From Bin87 sp965207585 (GTDB lineage: Bacteria; Chloroflexota; Dehalococcoidia; Lucifugimonadales; UBA3495): a stretch of DNA of 64,000 nt. The stretch lies in NCBI GenBank assembly GCA_965207585.1, contig CBDBMT010000003.1, forward strand, positions 496,001 through 560,000, in the 5' to 3' direction. The stretch's first letter is position 1. The number at the start of each line of letters is the position of its first letter. The notes under the pieces are model-generated. The model was not told the DNA's origin and did not search any database. It worked only from the letters and a program-made list of their open reading frames with translations. The position numbers and the translations under genes were made by a program. Below, one piece after another: positions 1 to 8,998 of the stretch.

Positions 1-777
1 CTGCTCCCGCTCCGATGCCAGCCGTTCCATGGCCTGGTAGCGGGTCCGGAACTTGCCGTTAGCCTGCCGCAGCGCGTCCTCCGCATGGATGCCGGACCAG
101 CGCGCCAGGTTTACCAGCGCGAACAGCACGTCGCCGAACTCGTCCAGCCGTTCCTCCGGCGTCCCGGCCGCTCGAAACTCTCCGATCTCCTCGGCCAGCT
201 TGTCCAGAACGCCATCCGCATCATCCCAGTCAAACCCGAAGCGGGCCGCCCGGTCCTGCATAAGCTGGGCCGCGGTCAACGCCGGCAGCGCCGCCGGCAC
301 ACTGTCCATCGCCGAGGGCTCCGGTTTGCCCGCTTCCCGCCTCTCCTCCGCCTTCAGTTGCTCCCAATTGCGCTCGACCTGCCTCGCGCCAATCTCTCCA
401 TGAATTCCAGACGCGCTGCCGTCGGCGAATACGTGGGGATGCCGGCGGATCAGCTTGCGGTTGATGGCGGTCAGCACATCGGCGATGTCGAAATGGCCGG
501 CCTGGCGGGCGATGTCGGCGTGGAACGCCACCTGCACCAGAATGTCTCCCAACTCCTCGGCCAACTCCATGGGCTCGCCGGCGTCGATGGCCTCCAGGGT
601 TTCGTAGCATTCTTCCAGCAGGTTGCGCTTCAGCGACTCGTGGGTCTGCTCGGCGTCCCACGGACAGCCGCCCGGCCCGCGCAGCCGCGCCACGACGTCG
701 ATCAGAGATTGAAACTCCCCCATGCGCTCTTCGGGTATCGGCGAATTTGTCGGTGACGTAACATCGTTCTGCATCAT
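1..777 (-). CDS. mazG: MazG nucleoside triphosphate pyrophosphohydrolase (3' end outside window)
   Basis: MazG enzymes hydrolyse (d)NTPs to monophosphate and pyrophosphate and act as house-cleaning enzymes. The readable 259 codons hold the family start region (GGCPWDAEQTHESLK) and the metal-binding EExxE pattern (LLEECYE, then AEELGDIL) typical of the all-alpha NTPase fold, with a second helical region after residue 180 (EEIGEF, DEFGDVLFALVN), so it is the two-domain type. The gene runs off position 1 with no stop seen. Two adjacent ATGs (777 and 774) are possible starts. There is no Shine-Dalgarno site; a TATACT box ends only 6 bases before the first ATG, suggesting a leaderless message. Confidence 0.93.
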   Translation of the reverse strand, partial: MMQNDVTSPTNSPIPEERMGEFQSLIDVVARLRGPGGCPWDAEQTHESLKRNLLEECYETLEAIDAGEPMELAEELGDILVQVAFHADIARQAGHFDIADVLTAINRKLIRRHPHVFADGSASGIHGEIGARQVERNWEQLKAEERREAGKPEPSAMDSVPAALPALTAAQLMQDRAARFGFDWDDADGVLDKLAEEIGEFRAAGTPEERLDEFGDVLFALVNLARWSGIHAEDALRQANGKFRTRYQAMERLASEREQ

Positions 778-783
778 GACGCC

Positions 784-789
784 AGTATA
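784..789 (-). promoter_or_regulatory. -10 box for mazG, probably leaderless
   Basis: TATACT reads on the minus strand and is followed by GGCGTC and then the mazG ATG. This spacing puts the transcription start at or next to the start codon. No convincing -35 box is present. Confidence 0.35.
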
Positions 790-823
790 TCCCACCCTCT
801 AATCCCGCGCGTTCGCCTCACGT

Positions 824-853
824 TTGATAACCCACCCAGCCTTCAGGTAATCT
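824..853 (+). promoter_or_regulatory. candidate sigma70-type promoter of the Uma2 gene
   Basis: TTGATA (824-829) and TAATCT (848-853) are separated by 18 bases and lie about 35 bases upstream of the ATG at 888. Boxes are imperfect, so this is a moderate call. Confidence 0.35.
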
Positions 854-887
854 TTAGTCGGCCGCTGCCCGCCATTGGAGGCCCGCC

Positions 888-1484
888 ATGACAACGAAAC
901 CCAGATTCACCGGAACCCGCATGTCCGTCGCCGAGTTCCTGGATCTTCCCGACACGGAAGAACGGAACAAAATGGAACTGGACGACGGAGAACTGTACAT
1001 CATGCCTCGACCCCGACCGTTGCACCAATTTTTGCTCTATTGGCTGGGTTGGCATATCGCGAACTATATCCAACGCTTCGGCGAACCACCCGCTGAAGTG
1101 TACCCGGACGTGGTGGTCATTCTGTCCCGGGATCCGCGCCGCGTCCTGGCACCCGACCTAGCTATCATCCTTGCCGGCAATCCGTACCGGATAATTGGGG
1201 GGTATTTTGAGGGTGTGCCGGACATCGTGGTAGAAGTCCTCTCTTCCGACCGCAACCGCGACCTCGTCCGTAAACGGCAACTCTATTCTGAGGCCGGCGT
1301 TCCGGAGTACTGGATCTTCGACCCTGAAAACGACACGGCCTTGCTGCTCGAACTGCGCGATGGCGACTACATCTCCCGCGGCCTCCTGACCGCTGACGAC
1401 ACTTTGACCACTCCCCTGCTGCCCGGGCTTGCCATTCCGCTGGCCGAGTTATTCCGCCATCGCCAGCGCCCATCCGATGCCTAG
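888..1484 (+). CDS. Uma2 family (DUF820) putative endonuclease
   Basis: A 198-residue protein of the Uma2/DUF820 family, which has a PD-(D/E)XK nuclease-like fold and is expanded in Cyanobacteria and Chloroflexota; its cellular role is unknown. Family marks visible here are the N-terminal MSVAEFLDL and ELDDGELY, the core aspartate in VLAPDLAII, the acidic IVVEVLSS strand, the charged R..LVRKRQLYSEAGVPEYW segment and the closing WIFDPE. A GGAGG site lies before the ATG at 888. Its last 8 bases overlap the start of the next gene, so the two are likely co-translated. This short single-domain form differs from the two longer Uma2 genes at 3135-4542. Confidence 0.85.
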   Translation: MTTKPRFTGTRMSVAEFLDLPDTEERNKMELDDGELYIMPRPRPLHQFLLYWLGWHIANYIQRFGEPPAEVYPDVVVILSRDPRRVLAPDLAIILAGNPYRIIGGYFEGVPDIVVEVLSSDRNRDLVRKRQLYSEAGVPEYWIFDPENDTALLLELRDGDYISRGLLTADDTLTTPLLPGLAIPLAELFRHRQRPSDA

Positions 1485-2238
1485 CCGCCGGCCCGTCGAC
1501 GTCATCGCGACTGTTGCACGGGCTCTTGCCATTCTCGCCGTTCTCCTCTTCCTCGTCGCCGGCTCCGTGACCTGGGCCGTCAACGATCCTGGGCTCTACC
1601 GCAACGGCTTCCAGCGTTATCACACCGCCCAGCGCTCCGGCATCTCCGACGCTGACCTGATAGCCATCGGCGCCGAGCTGCGCCGCTACTTCAACACATC
1701 GGTCGAACCGCTGGCGGTGCGCGCGCCCATCTACGGTATCGAGCAGGAGGTTTTCAACCAGCGCGAAGTGGCGCACATGTACGACGTCAAGCAACTGGTG
1801 CGCGGGACCTATTGGGTGGCCCTGGGCTCAGCGTTGTGGATACTATCCGCCCTCGCCATCGTGGTCGCCACGGACCGGGCAACGTGGCATGTTTGCGCGG
1901 CCCGTCTTGCCGTCTGGGGGGGATCCGTGACCTTAATCGCGGTTTTCCTGGTCGGTTTGGCGGCCGTCGCCAGCTTCGAGCAGCTCTTCCTGCTCTTTCA
2001 CCGCCTCAGCTTCGCCAACGACCTGTGGATGCTCGATCCCCGCACCGACTACCTGCTCATCCTCTTCCCCGCCGGTTTCTGGTTCGACGCCACCATGCGC
2101 GTCGCCCTTACCTCGGTGCTGGGGGCAGTGCTTCTCCTGTCCGCTGGAGTAGCCAGCATCGGCTACCGCAATTGGAGCGCAAATCGGCGACGCGATCCCG
2201 CTTCGCCACCCGATCAAACGGTTGACGTATCCGAATGA
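1477..2238 (+). CDS. DUF1461 (TIGR01906-type) integral membrane protein
   Basis: A 253-residue membrane protein. Four hydrophobic segments are visible: near residues 11-33 (ALAILAVLLFLVAGSVTW), 110-130 (VALGSALWILSALAIVV), 146-166 and 211-231. A long external loop after the first segment carries the DPGLYRNGF and VAHMYDVKQLV patterns typical of TIGR01906 proteins. Function is unknown. The ATG at 1477 is preferred over an upstream in-frame ATG at 1429 because the shorter form starts directly before the first membrane segment and overlaps the Uma2 stop by 8 bases. Its 3' end overlaps the convergent exonuclease gene by 25 bases. Confidence 0.75.
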   Translation: MPSRRPVDVIATVARALAILAVLLFLVAGSVTWAVNDPGLYRNGFQRYHTAQRSGISDADLIAIGAELRRYFNTSVEPLAVRAPIYGIEQEVFNQREVAHMYDVKQLVRGTYWVALGSALWILSALAIVVATDRATWHVCAARLAVWGGSVTLIAVFLVGLAAVASFEQLFLLFHRLSFANDLWMLDPRTDYLLILFPAGFWFDATMRVALTSVLGAVLLLSAGVASIGYRNWSANRRRDPASPPDQTVDVSE

Positions 2239-3119
2239 CTACTCGGCGCTTCGGGCAACCGCTCCAGCAGCGACTCCAGCCCCAGCGCCTGGCACAGGTC
2301 TTTCAGCGCGGTGCGACACACCCCGGTCCATCGCACCTGCTCCGGTTCCGTTTCCAGCAGTGGCACATCCAGCCGGAGTGTGGCCAGGTCGCGATACAGC
2401 AGTGCGTCGTCCCACTGTTCGGCCAGCGCCGCCATCAAGTTGCCAGCCCCGCGCACTTTCACGTCCCAGGTCGCCATGTCAGCGGGGATATCTTCGATGT
2501 GGCCGTACCGGGATAGCACCGTGGCGGTGGATCGCGCGCCCCAACGTGGTATGCCGGGTATCCCGTCCGCCGAATCGCCCACCAGCGCCAGGTAGTCCGC
2601 GATGGCCGACGGCGGCACTCCAAACTTGTCCACCACGCCGTCCTCGTCGATGACTTCGCCCTTGCGCCGGTCCAGCATCACCACCCGCTGACCCGACACC
2701 ACCTGCGACATATCCTTGTCCGGCGAGCACATTACCACCTGCTCCACTTCGGGGTTCGCCGCAAAGTGCACCGCGGCGGTGGCGATGGCGTCGTCCGCCT
2801 CAAACTCCTGCATGGGCCAGACGGTAATGCCCAGCGCGGCGGTGATCTGCTCCGCCAGCGGGAATTGCGCCAGCAGGCCCGGCTCCACGCCGTCGCCGGT
2901 CTTGTACCCGTCGAACAGGTCGTTGCGAAATGACCGGATCACGCTGTCAAAGGCCACCGCCATGTGTGTGACATCAGGTTGACCCAGCAGCGCGATCAGG
3001 GACTGCGCCAACCCGTGCGTCGCCTTGACGTCCCGTCCATCGGGAGTGGAGCGCCCCGGCCGCGGCGAGTAGTGAGCGCGGAACAGCTCAAAAGTGCCGT
3101 CAACCAGGTGGATCTTCAT
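2214..3119 (-). CDS. 5'-3' exonuclease, FEN/PolA N-terminal type
   Basis: A 301-residue flap/5'-3' exonuclease-type protein without a polymerase domain. Metal-binding acidic residues of the family are in place: the N-terminal VDGTFELFRAH, AFDS and RNDLFDGYKTG, EFEADDAIATAA, then CSPDKDM and GDSADGIPGIPRWG, which opens the helix-hairpin-helix part. Such stand-alone enzymes remove RNA primers or flaps, or assist repair. It is the last gene of a minus-strand run, 15 bases after the Uma2 stop at 3135, and converges on the DUF1461 gene with a 25-base overlap. Confidence 0.88.
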   Translation of the reverse strand: MKIHLVDGTFELFRAHYSPRPGRSTPDGRDVKATHGLAQSLIALLGQPDVTHMAVAFDSVIRSFRNDLFDGYKTGDGVEPGLLAQFPLAEQITAALGITVWPMQEFEADDAIATAAVHFAANPEVEQVVMCSPDKDMSQVVSGQRVVMLDRRKGEVIDEDGVVDKFGVPPSAIADYLALVGDSADGIPGIPRWGARSTATVLSRYGHIEDIPADMATWDVKVRGAGNLMAALAEQWDDALLYRDLATLRLDVPLLETEPEQVRWTGVCRTALKDLCQALGLESLLERLPEAPSSHSDTSTV

Positions 3120-3134
3120 CGTCGGACGACCGCA

Positions 3135-3836
3135 TCACTCCGCAGCCGTTTCAAACAGAGTGAATATCCGCTGTCGCACCTCAAACACAAAGCCCGGCAG
3201 CACTGGCTCCCCGCTAATCGTCTCCGGATTTTCCAATAGCTCAACTTCAGCCCCGGGACGATACACGTAAACCCGCCGCCGGTACGGGTCGATCAGCCAG
3301 CCCAACTGCGCGCCGTTGGCCATATACCGCTCCATCTTGCGCTGCAACGGCGGCAACCGGTCGGTCTCGGACATTATCTCGCCTACGAACGCCGGACAAA
3401 CGGTAACGGTGCGGGGCAAAACGGGGCCAAGATCCACCACTTGCTCCGGCGAGAGCCAGGACAAATCCGGCTCGGCGCGAGCGCCGTCGGGCAGGCGGAT
3501 AATCGTGCGTGAGCTGAGCGTAAGCCCGCCGTGTTCCCTGGACCAGTTCGTCAAGTCAGTAGTGCCTTCCGCTTCGGCAATGCCGCTGTGCAAGTTCACC
3601 ATAGGGTTGATTGCCAACTCCCCCGATGCGGTCAGCTCCAGGTAAAAGCCCCGCCCTTCATTTGCACGCGCCAAGCCCACGAACCACTGATCAATCTCGT
3701 CGTCAGTAAGTTTGCCGGCCACCGATTCCAAAATCGGCTTGATGTTGACCGATACTGAATGCGGCAGGTCGATGTAGTGGGACTCGTCACCATCCGTAAC
3801 GGCTGCAATATCTTTGAGCGCGATATCGGTAACCAT
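3135..3836 (-). CDS. Uma2 family protein, long form (tandem copy 2)
   Basis: A 233-residue Uma2-type protein with an extra N-terminal segment (IDLPHSVSVNIKPILESV, DEIDQWFVGL) before the usual core. The core shows AEPDLSWLSPEQV, VCPAFVGEIMS, the LQRKMERYMANGAQLGWLID block and VYVYRPG. It is clearly paralogous to the neighbour ending at 3841: blocks such as ERYMANGAQLGWLIDP are identical. An ATG at 3836 lies 4 bases past the neighbour's stop; an upstream in-frame start at 3896 would run into that gene and is rejected. Role unknown; the nuclease fold is established for the family, not shown here. Confidence 0.82.
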   Translation of the reverse strand: MVTDIALKDIAAVTDGDESHYIDLPHSVSVNIKPILESVAGKLTDDEIDQWFVGLARANEGRGFYLELTASGELAINPMVNLHSGIAEAEGTTDLTNWSREHGGLTLSSRTIIRLPDGARAEPDLSWLSPEQVVDLGPVLPRTVTVCPAFVGEIMSETDRLPPLQRKMERYMANGAQLGWLIDPYRRRVYVYRPGAEVELLENPETISGEPVLPGFVFEVRQRIFTLFETAAE

Positions 3837-3840
3837 GCGT

Positions 3841-4542
3841 CTATCCCCTGGGGGCGTCGTGCAGCGCGAAGATCCGCTGCCGCACCTCGAAAACAAACCC
3901 TGCCATCACCGGGTCGCCGCTGATGGTCTCCGGGTCTTCCAGCACCTCAACGTCAACGCCCGGGCGATACACGTAGACCCGCCGGCGGCGGGGGTCAATC
4001 AGCCAACCCAACTGCGCCCCGTTGGCCATATACCGCTCCATCTTGCGCTGCAACGGCGGTAGCCTATCGGTGCCCGATACGATCTCCGCAACAAACGCAG
4101 GGCAAACCGTGATCGCCTTGTCGTCGGATACGGGCGGCAACGCGGCCACCTGATCCGGGGACAGCCACAGGGCGTCGGGGCGTATCCGCGAACCGTCGGG
4201 CAGGCGCATATTGGCGTCGGATCCATAGGCTTCGCCCCCGTGTTCTTCTTCCCAATTATGCAAGGCACCTGTCAGTCGAAATTCGGCTCTGCCGCCGCCG
4301 CGATTCACCATAGGGCTGATCACCAACTCTCCTTCCGCAGTCAGTTCCAGGGTAAACCCCCGCCCTTCGTTGAGCTCGTGGAACCCGACGAACCACTGGT
4401 CGATCTCCTCGTCCGTGAGCTTGCCGGCCACCGATTCCAGGATGGGCCGGATGTTGACCCACACCGGATGGGGCAGGTCACAATAAAGCTCGTCATCGTC
4501 TACCAGAAGGGCGGCAGCTTTGACGGAGGCAGCGGTTGCCAT
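3841..4542 (-). CDS. Uma2 family protein, long form (tandem copy 1)
   Basis: A 233-residue paralogue of the protein encoded at 3135-3836 with the same order of motifs: LPHPVWVNIRPILESVAG, EEIDQWFVGF, RIRPDALWLSPDQV, VCPAFVAEIVS, LQRKMERYMANGAQLGWLID and RVYVYRPG. The pair most likely arose by a tandem duplication. A GAGGG site 10 bases before the ATG and a gap of only 15 bases from the malate synthase stop place it in the same transcription unit. Uma2 genes travel widely, so being in a metabolic operon may be accidental. Confidence 0.82.
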   Translation of the reverse strand: MATAASVKAAALLVDDDELYCDLPHPVWVNIRPILESVAGKLTDEEIDQWFVGFHELNEGRGFTLELTAEGELVISPMVNRGGGRAEFRLTGALHNWEEEHGGEAYGSDANMRLPDGSRIRPDALWLSPDQVAALPPVSDDKAITVCPAFVAEIVSGTDRLPPLQRKMERYMANGAQLGWLIDPRRRRVYVYRPGVDVEVLEDPETISGDPVMAGFVFEVRQRIFALHDAPRG

Positions 4543-4557
4543 GGCAGTAACCCTCGT

Positions 4558-6135
4558 CTAGTCCAGGTAGCGGTATCCCGGCAGCGTCAAAAACTCCACG
4601 AAATCGTCCGACAGCACGATCTCGTCCAGCAGCTCCACCGCCTTGTCCAGCGCGCCGGGATTTTCCTGGCCCCGCTGCTCCACCAGCGCGGCCGTTTCCT
4701 GGGCCCGCACCTGGCGATACAGCTCAGAGGTGATGGGCCGGCCGTCGTCCAGCGCGGAACCGTGGTGCAGCCACTGCCAAAGTTGCGACCGTGAGATCTC
4801 AGCTGTGGCGGCATCTTCCATCAGCCCGTAGATGGCCACGGCGCCGTTGCCTCGCGTCCAGGCGTCGATGTATTGCAACGCCACGCTGACGTTGTTCCGC
4901 AGGCCGGCTTCGGTAATCTGCCCTTCCGGCACCGCCAGCAGGTCGTCCGGCGCGATGCGAACTTCGGGGATCACGGACAGCTGGTTGTCAGTCGCAAAGG
5001 CCGACTGGAACACGTCCAGCACCGGCTCCACCAACCCGGGATGGGCGATCCAGGCTCCGTCGAAGCCCTGGTCGGCCTCCCGCTGCTTGTCCGAACGCAC
5101 CTGCGCGAACGCCGCGTCGTTGGCCGCAGCGTCGTCTCGCCGCGGAATGAACGCCGACATTCCGCCCAGCGCGTGCGCGCCCCGACGGTGGCAGGTATTC
5201 ACCAACAGTTGCGCCGCCGAAGTCAGGAAGTGCGTCGCCATCGTCACCTGAGCCCGATCCGGAAACACCATGTCCGACCGCGTGTTGAACACCTTGATTA
5301 CACTGAAGATGTAATCCCAGCGGCCCAGGTTCAACCCGGCCGGACGCTCCCGCAGTTCGTAAAGGATCTCCTCCATCTCGAACGCTGCGAGGATGTGTTC
5401 GATCAGCACGGTGGGGCTGATGGTTCCCTGGGGGATGCCCAACCGCTCCTCGGCATACCTGAACGCGTCGTTCCAGAGCCGCGCCTCCAGGTGCGACTGC
5501 AACTTGGGCAGGTAGTAATATGGCCCCGTCCCGTGGCTCTGCTGCGCCACGTGGTTGTGATACACCGTCAGGCCGAAATCGAAGAAACTGCCGGCCACGG
5601 GCTCGCCGTCCACCAGCACGTGACGCTCCATCAGGTGCAGCCCGCGCGGCCGCACGCACAGCGTCGCCAGGTCCTCGTTGAGGCGGTACTGCCGTCCGTC
5701 CGCCGCCTCGTCGCTGATGGTTCGGCGGTAAGCGTCCCGCACGTTCACCTGGCCATCCAGCGTGGGCAGCCAGGCCGGAGAGTGGGCGTCCTCGAAATCG
5801 GTCATGTAGACCTGCGCCCCGCAGTTCAGCGCGTTGATCACCATGCGGCGGTTGGATGACGGCCCGGTGATCTCCACCCGGCGGTTGGTCAGGTCCGCCG
5901 GCGCCGGCTGCACCCGCCAGTCACCCTCGCGCACGCTCCGCGTCTCGGTCAGGAAGTCGGGCGTCGCGCCCGCGTCGATCTCCGCCTGCCGGCGGAGGCG
6001 GGATTGCATCAGCCGCCGCCGCGTGGTCTCAAAGTTCCGATGCAACTCGGCGACGAATTCCAGCGCGTCGTCGCTGAGCACGTCAGCATACTGCGACGGT
6101 ACGGCGCCAATGATCTGAATACTGTTATCTGCCAT
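4558..6135 (-). CDS. aceB: malate synthase A
   Basis: Condenses acetyl-CoA and glyoxylate to malate, the second step of the glyoxylate shunt, in the cytosol. At 525 residues it has the normal class A length. Recognisable parts are INALNCGAQVYMTDFEDAHS, the LCVRPRGLHLMERH strand, the ERLGIPQGTI and LIEHILAAFEMEEILYELR stretch, GLNLGRWDYIFS and, near the C-terminus, the catalytic aspartate region GLMEDAATAEISRSQLWQW. The ATG at 6135 is preferred to a TTG 15 bases upstream. It follows the PEPCK-like gene by 53 bases; no isocitrate lyase gene is in the window. The pairing fits growth on acetate or fatty acids, as does the acyl-CoA synthetase transcribed away at 8999. Confidence 0.95.
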   Translation of the reverse strand: MADNSIQIIGAVPSQYADVLSDDALEFVAELHRNFETTRRRLMQSRLRRQAEIDAGATPDFLTETRSVREGDWRVQPAPADLTNRRVEITGPSSNRRMVINALNCGAQVYMTDFEDAHSPAWLPTLDGQVNVRDAYRRTISDEAADGRQYRLNEDLATLCVRPRGLHLMERHVLVDGEPVAGSFFDFGLTVYHNHVAQQSHGTGPYYYLPKLQSHLEARLWNDAFRYAEERLGIPQGTISPTVLIEHILAAFEMEEILYELRERPAGLNLGRWDYIFSVIKVFNTRSDMVFPDRAQVTMATHFLTSAAQLLVNTCHRRGAHALGGMSAFIPRRDDAAANDAAFAQVRSDKQREADQGFDGAWIAHPGLVEPVLDVFQSAFATDNQLSVIPEVRIAPDDLLAVPEGQITEAGLRNNVSVALQYIDAWTRGNGAVAIYGLMEDAATAEISRSQLWQWLHHGSALDDGRPITSELYRQVRAQETAALVEQRGQENPGALDKAVELLDEIVLSDDFVEFLTLPGYRYLD

Positions 6136-6188
6136 CCTAGCTTGCCTCAATTGAAATGATGAGTTCTATCGACCCCACGGCGCGCTGC

Positions 6189-8507
6189 CTAACCGGCCTG
6201 CAACCCCAAGTCGCGCAGGCTTCGTCGCGCAGCATCGTCCAACGACAAGCTGCTGGCTGATCCCGCGTCGAACTTCCGCTGCAACTCCCGCAATTGGTAC
6301 GCTACCGGTCGCATACCTTCGGAGCGGTGCGCCGCGGTCTCCGCCAGCGTTTCGTACGCCTGGTCCAGCGACCAGTAGAAGGACAGCAGCCACGACAATT
6401 CCCGCTCGTTGGCCGGAGCCGGAGCATCGGTGATATCCAGAATCGGGTTCACCACCTTGGTGTAGCGCAGAATGCCCGCCTTGTCCTGCTGGTCCCGGCC
6501 GTAGTAGCGCCGCCGCATCAGCTCGACCACCCGGTCGGCGTAGTCATCCTCGCCGTAGATGTTGACCGGCAACCACTCGTGGCGCAGGTCCACGACCTCA
6601 TTCCCTTCCCCGTCCAGGATGGCGACCGCCACTTCCGAGCGCAGCATGCCGTCGTACTCGAACTTGACCGCGTTCCGCAGCAGCGCTTCCTGCAGCATCA
6701 TCGTGAGCTCGCGCGGTATCTTGCGGTAACGCGAACCCGACGCCTCTTCGTTGCTGTCGGCTCCCACCCCACCGGTGTTGAAAGCGTAGTACTCCTGCGG
6801 CATCCCGCCCCAGGCAAGTTGCTGCAGCACGTGGTACAGCAGGTTGGCGTTCTCGTCCTCCAGGCCGATGATGAACGGGTCCGAGAAATACTCCACGTAG
6901 GGCCGGCCGATGGCGCCGATAGCCGCTCCCATCTGCACCGCTTCGCCGTACATCAGCACCCTGATGTATTGCTCCAGGCTCAGCCGGCGCAGGGGTGGTA
7001 TCACCGTGTTCTGCCGCATCACCTCCTGCCAGAACACCCGGTCCGTGTTTTCCATGGGCACATGCACCGAGTCGCTCAACCGGCCGCCGGTGATTTTCGA
7101 GATCAGGCCCGCCGCTCCCTTGCGCTGCAACAGCCCGCGCCGCGACAGGATCATCCGCATGTTGCGCACCGGGTTTTCCAGGTAGTTGGGTTCCTGGCTG
7201 TCCACATGCACGGGCACGTTTTCCAGCGTCTCGTCGGGGGAAGTGACGCCCGGCGCGCCGCGCAGCACGTCGTAGGTGATCGGATCGTCGTCCCGCGTCA
7301 AGCCAAAGGGCACCGCGTAGAAGTTGTTCTCGGTGCCGTCGATGGCGTGGGAAATCATCGCCCGCCGTCCGCTCCGATTGCTCGGGATGGGATCGTCCAG
7401 CGGCTGCAGCAGCACGATGTCGTCGTTCATCGGGTAGACCCCTTCCTCGGGGTCGGTGTTCAGCTTCAGCGCTCCGGCCAGCTCGCTGTTGGCCAGCTCC
7501 ACCATGATGGTCAGCGTGCTCTTGCCGTGCAGCGAAGGCCCCACGGTAACCAGCGCCGTGTTGGCGATGTCGCCGTCCAGCTTGCGCACCCGCGCCATGC
7601 TCAGCGCCGCCTGCACCGCCAGGCCGTTCTTCTGCTTCACCTGGTGCATGGCAATGGACAGCGGGCCCATCTTGTGCTCGCCCACATAGTCAAACCCGAA
7701 GTGCAGTGACAGCCCACGCGTGGGCGCCTTGAACACCAATTGAGTGATTCCAGCCTCGCGCAACCGCGCCTTAAGAGCCTCGTCCAAATCCAGGTCGTCC
7801 ATCCAGTGCGGCACCGAAACCTCCAGGATGTCGGGCGGCTCCTGCCATTGCTCCTGGGGCAGGTCGAAGGTGAGCCGCCGCCACATGTAGGGCGCCTGCA
7901 TGTAGCGAGTGCCGAACAGCAGTTGGCGCGCATGAAAAGACCGGCCTGGCGCGTCGCAAATCTGCCGGTCGGTCTGCACGATGCCCTTTTCCATGTCAGG
8001 GTTCGGGCTGGCGAAGTGGGCCTCCATCTTCTCGCAAACTCGGTGAAATACCTCGGTGAACAGTCGCTGGTTTTCTTCCGAGAACGCCAGGGCGTCGCGA
8101 TTGCGCGTGAACCCTTCCACGAAATACTGCGTCAGGTCCGGTCGCCGAACCACACCCAACTGGCTGAAGAACGCCAGCCCGCCGTTGTCCAGTCGGAACA
8201 CCGTTTCCGGCCAAACCTTGCTGGACGCTCGGCCAGCCGCGTTGGCCTCTGCTGCCTCGGTTTCCAAAGCCCGCGCCTCAGCCAGCAGCTCCGCCCGCTC
8301 CTGCTCCGGCAGGTCCTGGAAGATACGCATCCTCTCCACAATCCACTCTTCCGAGGGGTTGTACAAGGGACTGTCGACGCGTTGGCCCCGCCGTGCTATC
8401 GCGCATAGCCGCGTCAGCGCCGCTTCAAAGTCGGGAACGATCTCGGGTCCGGACAGGGGCGACTTGCCGTTGGGCCGGTCGACGGTATTCGCGGTGGGGC
8501 TAGTCAA
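6189..8507 (-). CDS. divergent PEP carboxykinase-like protein
   Basis: A 772-residue protein with the active-site order of ATP-dependent PEP carboxykinase. FHARQLLFG (about 191-199) is followed by YVGEHKMGPLS (274-284), where PEPCK has YxGExK; then a P-loop GPSLHGKSTL (323-332) in place of GLSGTGKTTL; then a kinase-2-like NDD (361-363) and a late RNMRMILSRRG block. ATP-PEPCK is usually about 530-550 residues, so this has some 200 extra residues, mainly N-terminal and C-terminal. The expected reaction is oxaloacetate plus ATP to PEP, but the altered P-loop leaves this unproven. Being directly upstream of malate synthase supports gluconeogenesis from C2 units. Confidence 0.7.
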   Translation of the reverse strand: MTSPTANTVDRPNGKSPLSGPEIVPDFEAALTRLCAIARRGQRVDSPLYNPSEEWIVERMRIFQDLPEQERAELLAEARALETEAAEANAAGRASSKVWPETVFRLDNGGLAFFSQLGVVRRPDLTQYFVEGFTRNRDALAFSEENQRLFTEVFHRVCEKMEAHFASPNPDMEKGIVQTDRQICDAPGRSFHARQLLFGTRYMQAPYMWRRLTFDLPQEQWQEPPDILEVSVPHWMDDLDLDEALKARLREAGITQLVFKAPTRGLSLHFGFDYVGEHKMGPLSIAMHQVKQKNGLAVQAALSMARVRKLDGDIANTALVTVGPSLHGKSTLTIMVELANSELAGALKLNTDPEEGVYPMNDDIVLLQPLDDPIPSNRSGRRAMISHAIDGTENNFYAVPFGLTRDDDPITYDVLRGAPGVTSPDETLENVPVHVDSQEPNYLENPVRNMRMILSRRGLLQRKGAAGLISKITGGRLSDSVHVPMENTDRVFWQEVMRQNTVIPPLRRLSLEQYIRVLMYGEAVQMGAAIGAIGRPYVEYFSDPFIIGLEDENANLLYHVLQQLAWGGMPQEYYAFNTGGVGADSNEEASGSRYRKIPRELTMMLQEALLRNAVKFEYDGMLRSEVAVAILDGEGNEVVDLRHEWLPVNIYGEDDYADRVVELMRRRYYGRDQQDKAGILRYTKVVNPILDITDAPAPANERELSWLLSFYWSLDQAYETLAETAAHRSEGMRPVAYQLRELQRKFDAGSASSLSLDDAARRSLRDLGLQAG

Positions 8508-8998
8508 GGTATTTCTCCCAGGGAACGGGGCAAAGGGACGTGTCGGTAGCGTCCGCCGACCGCCTTGCAGCGCGTCAGATCGATAACATTCCTTCGGCGG
8601 CGCTCAGTCTCAGCAAGGGCGTTTGAGTTGCACAATCACGAGCCGCCGGGGTCGGTTTACCAGTAGAAACCCTGACTGAATATGCTACCCCCAACCGCTC
8701 ACACTGTCAAAAACCCGTTGCGCGATTTGCCGCCGTTTTGAAGCGATTTCGCCGCCATTCCCTGTCCAAGGGGCCCGCGCATATCTGGTATCCCAGTGAT
8801 CACATTTCGTTCCTTATTACCTGTCTCGCTGCACGGGAGACGCCTGCGAGCTGCAGCAAGCGTGAGCGACCCAAAGAGGTACAGCGTCACCAAAGGAGCG
8901 CAGACGTGTAGAATGCGAGCATACTCCGCCTAATCTTGATTCCGTTGCGTCCCTGATGCGGTTAAAGTGCCGGTAAACCCTTCGCAGGAGGTCCTCTC
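8508..8998 (+). other. divergent intergenic region of 491 bases, no gene recognised
   Basis: Lies between the divergently transcribed PEPCK-like gene and acyl-CoA synthetase gene, so it must hold both promoters. I found no convincing paired -35/-10 boxes, tRNA, riboswitch or terminator. A minus-strand open frame at 8699-8893 has unconvincing composition. The only firm site is the AGGAGG ribosome binding site just before 8999. Confidence 0.5.

Noticed and set aside
8699..8893. Minus-strand open frame of 64 codons in the 8508-8998 gap
   Set aside because: No ribosome binding site, odd composition and no recognisable motif.
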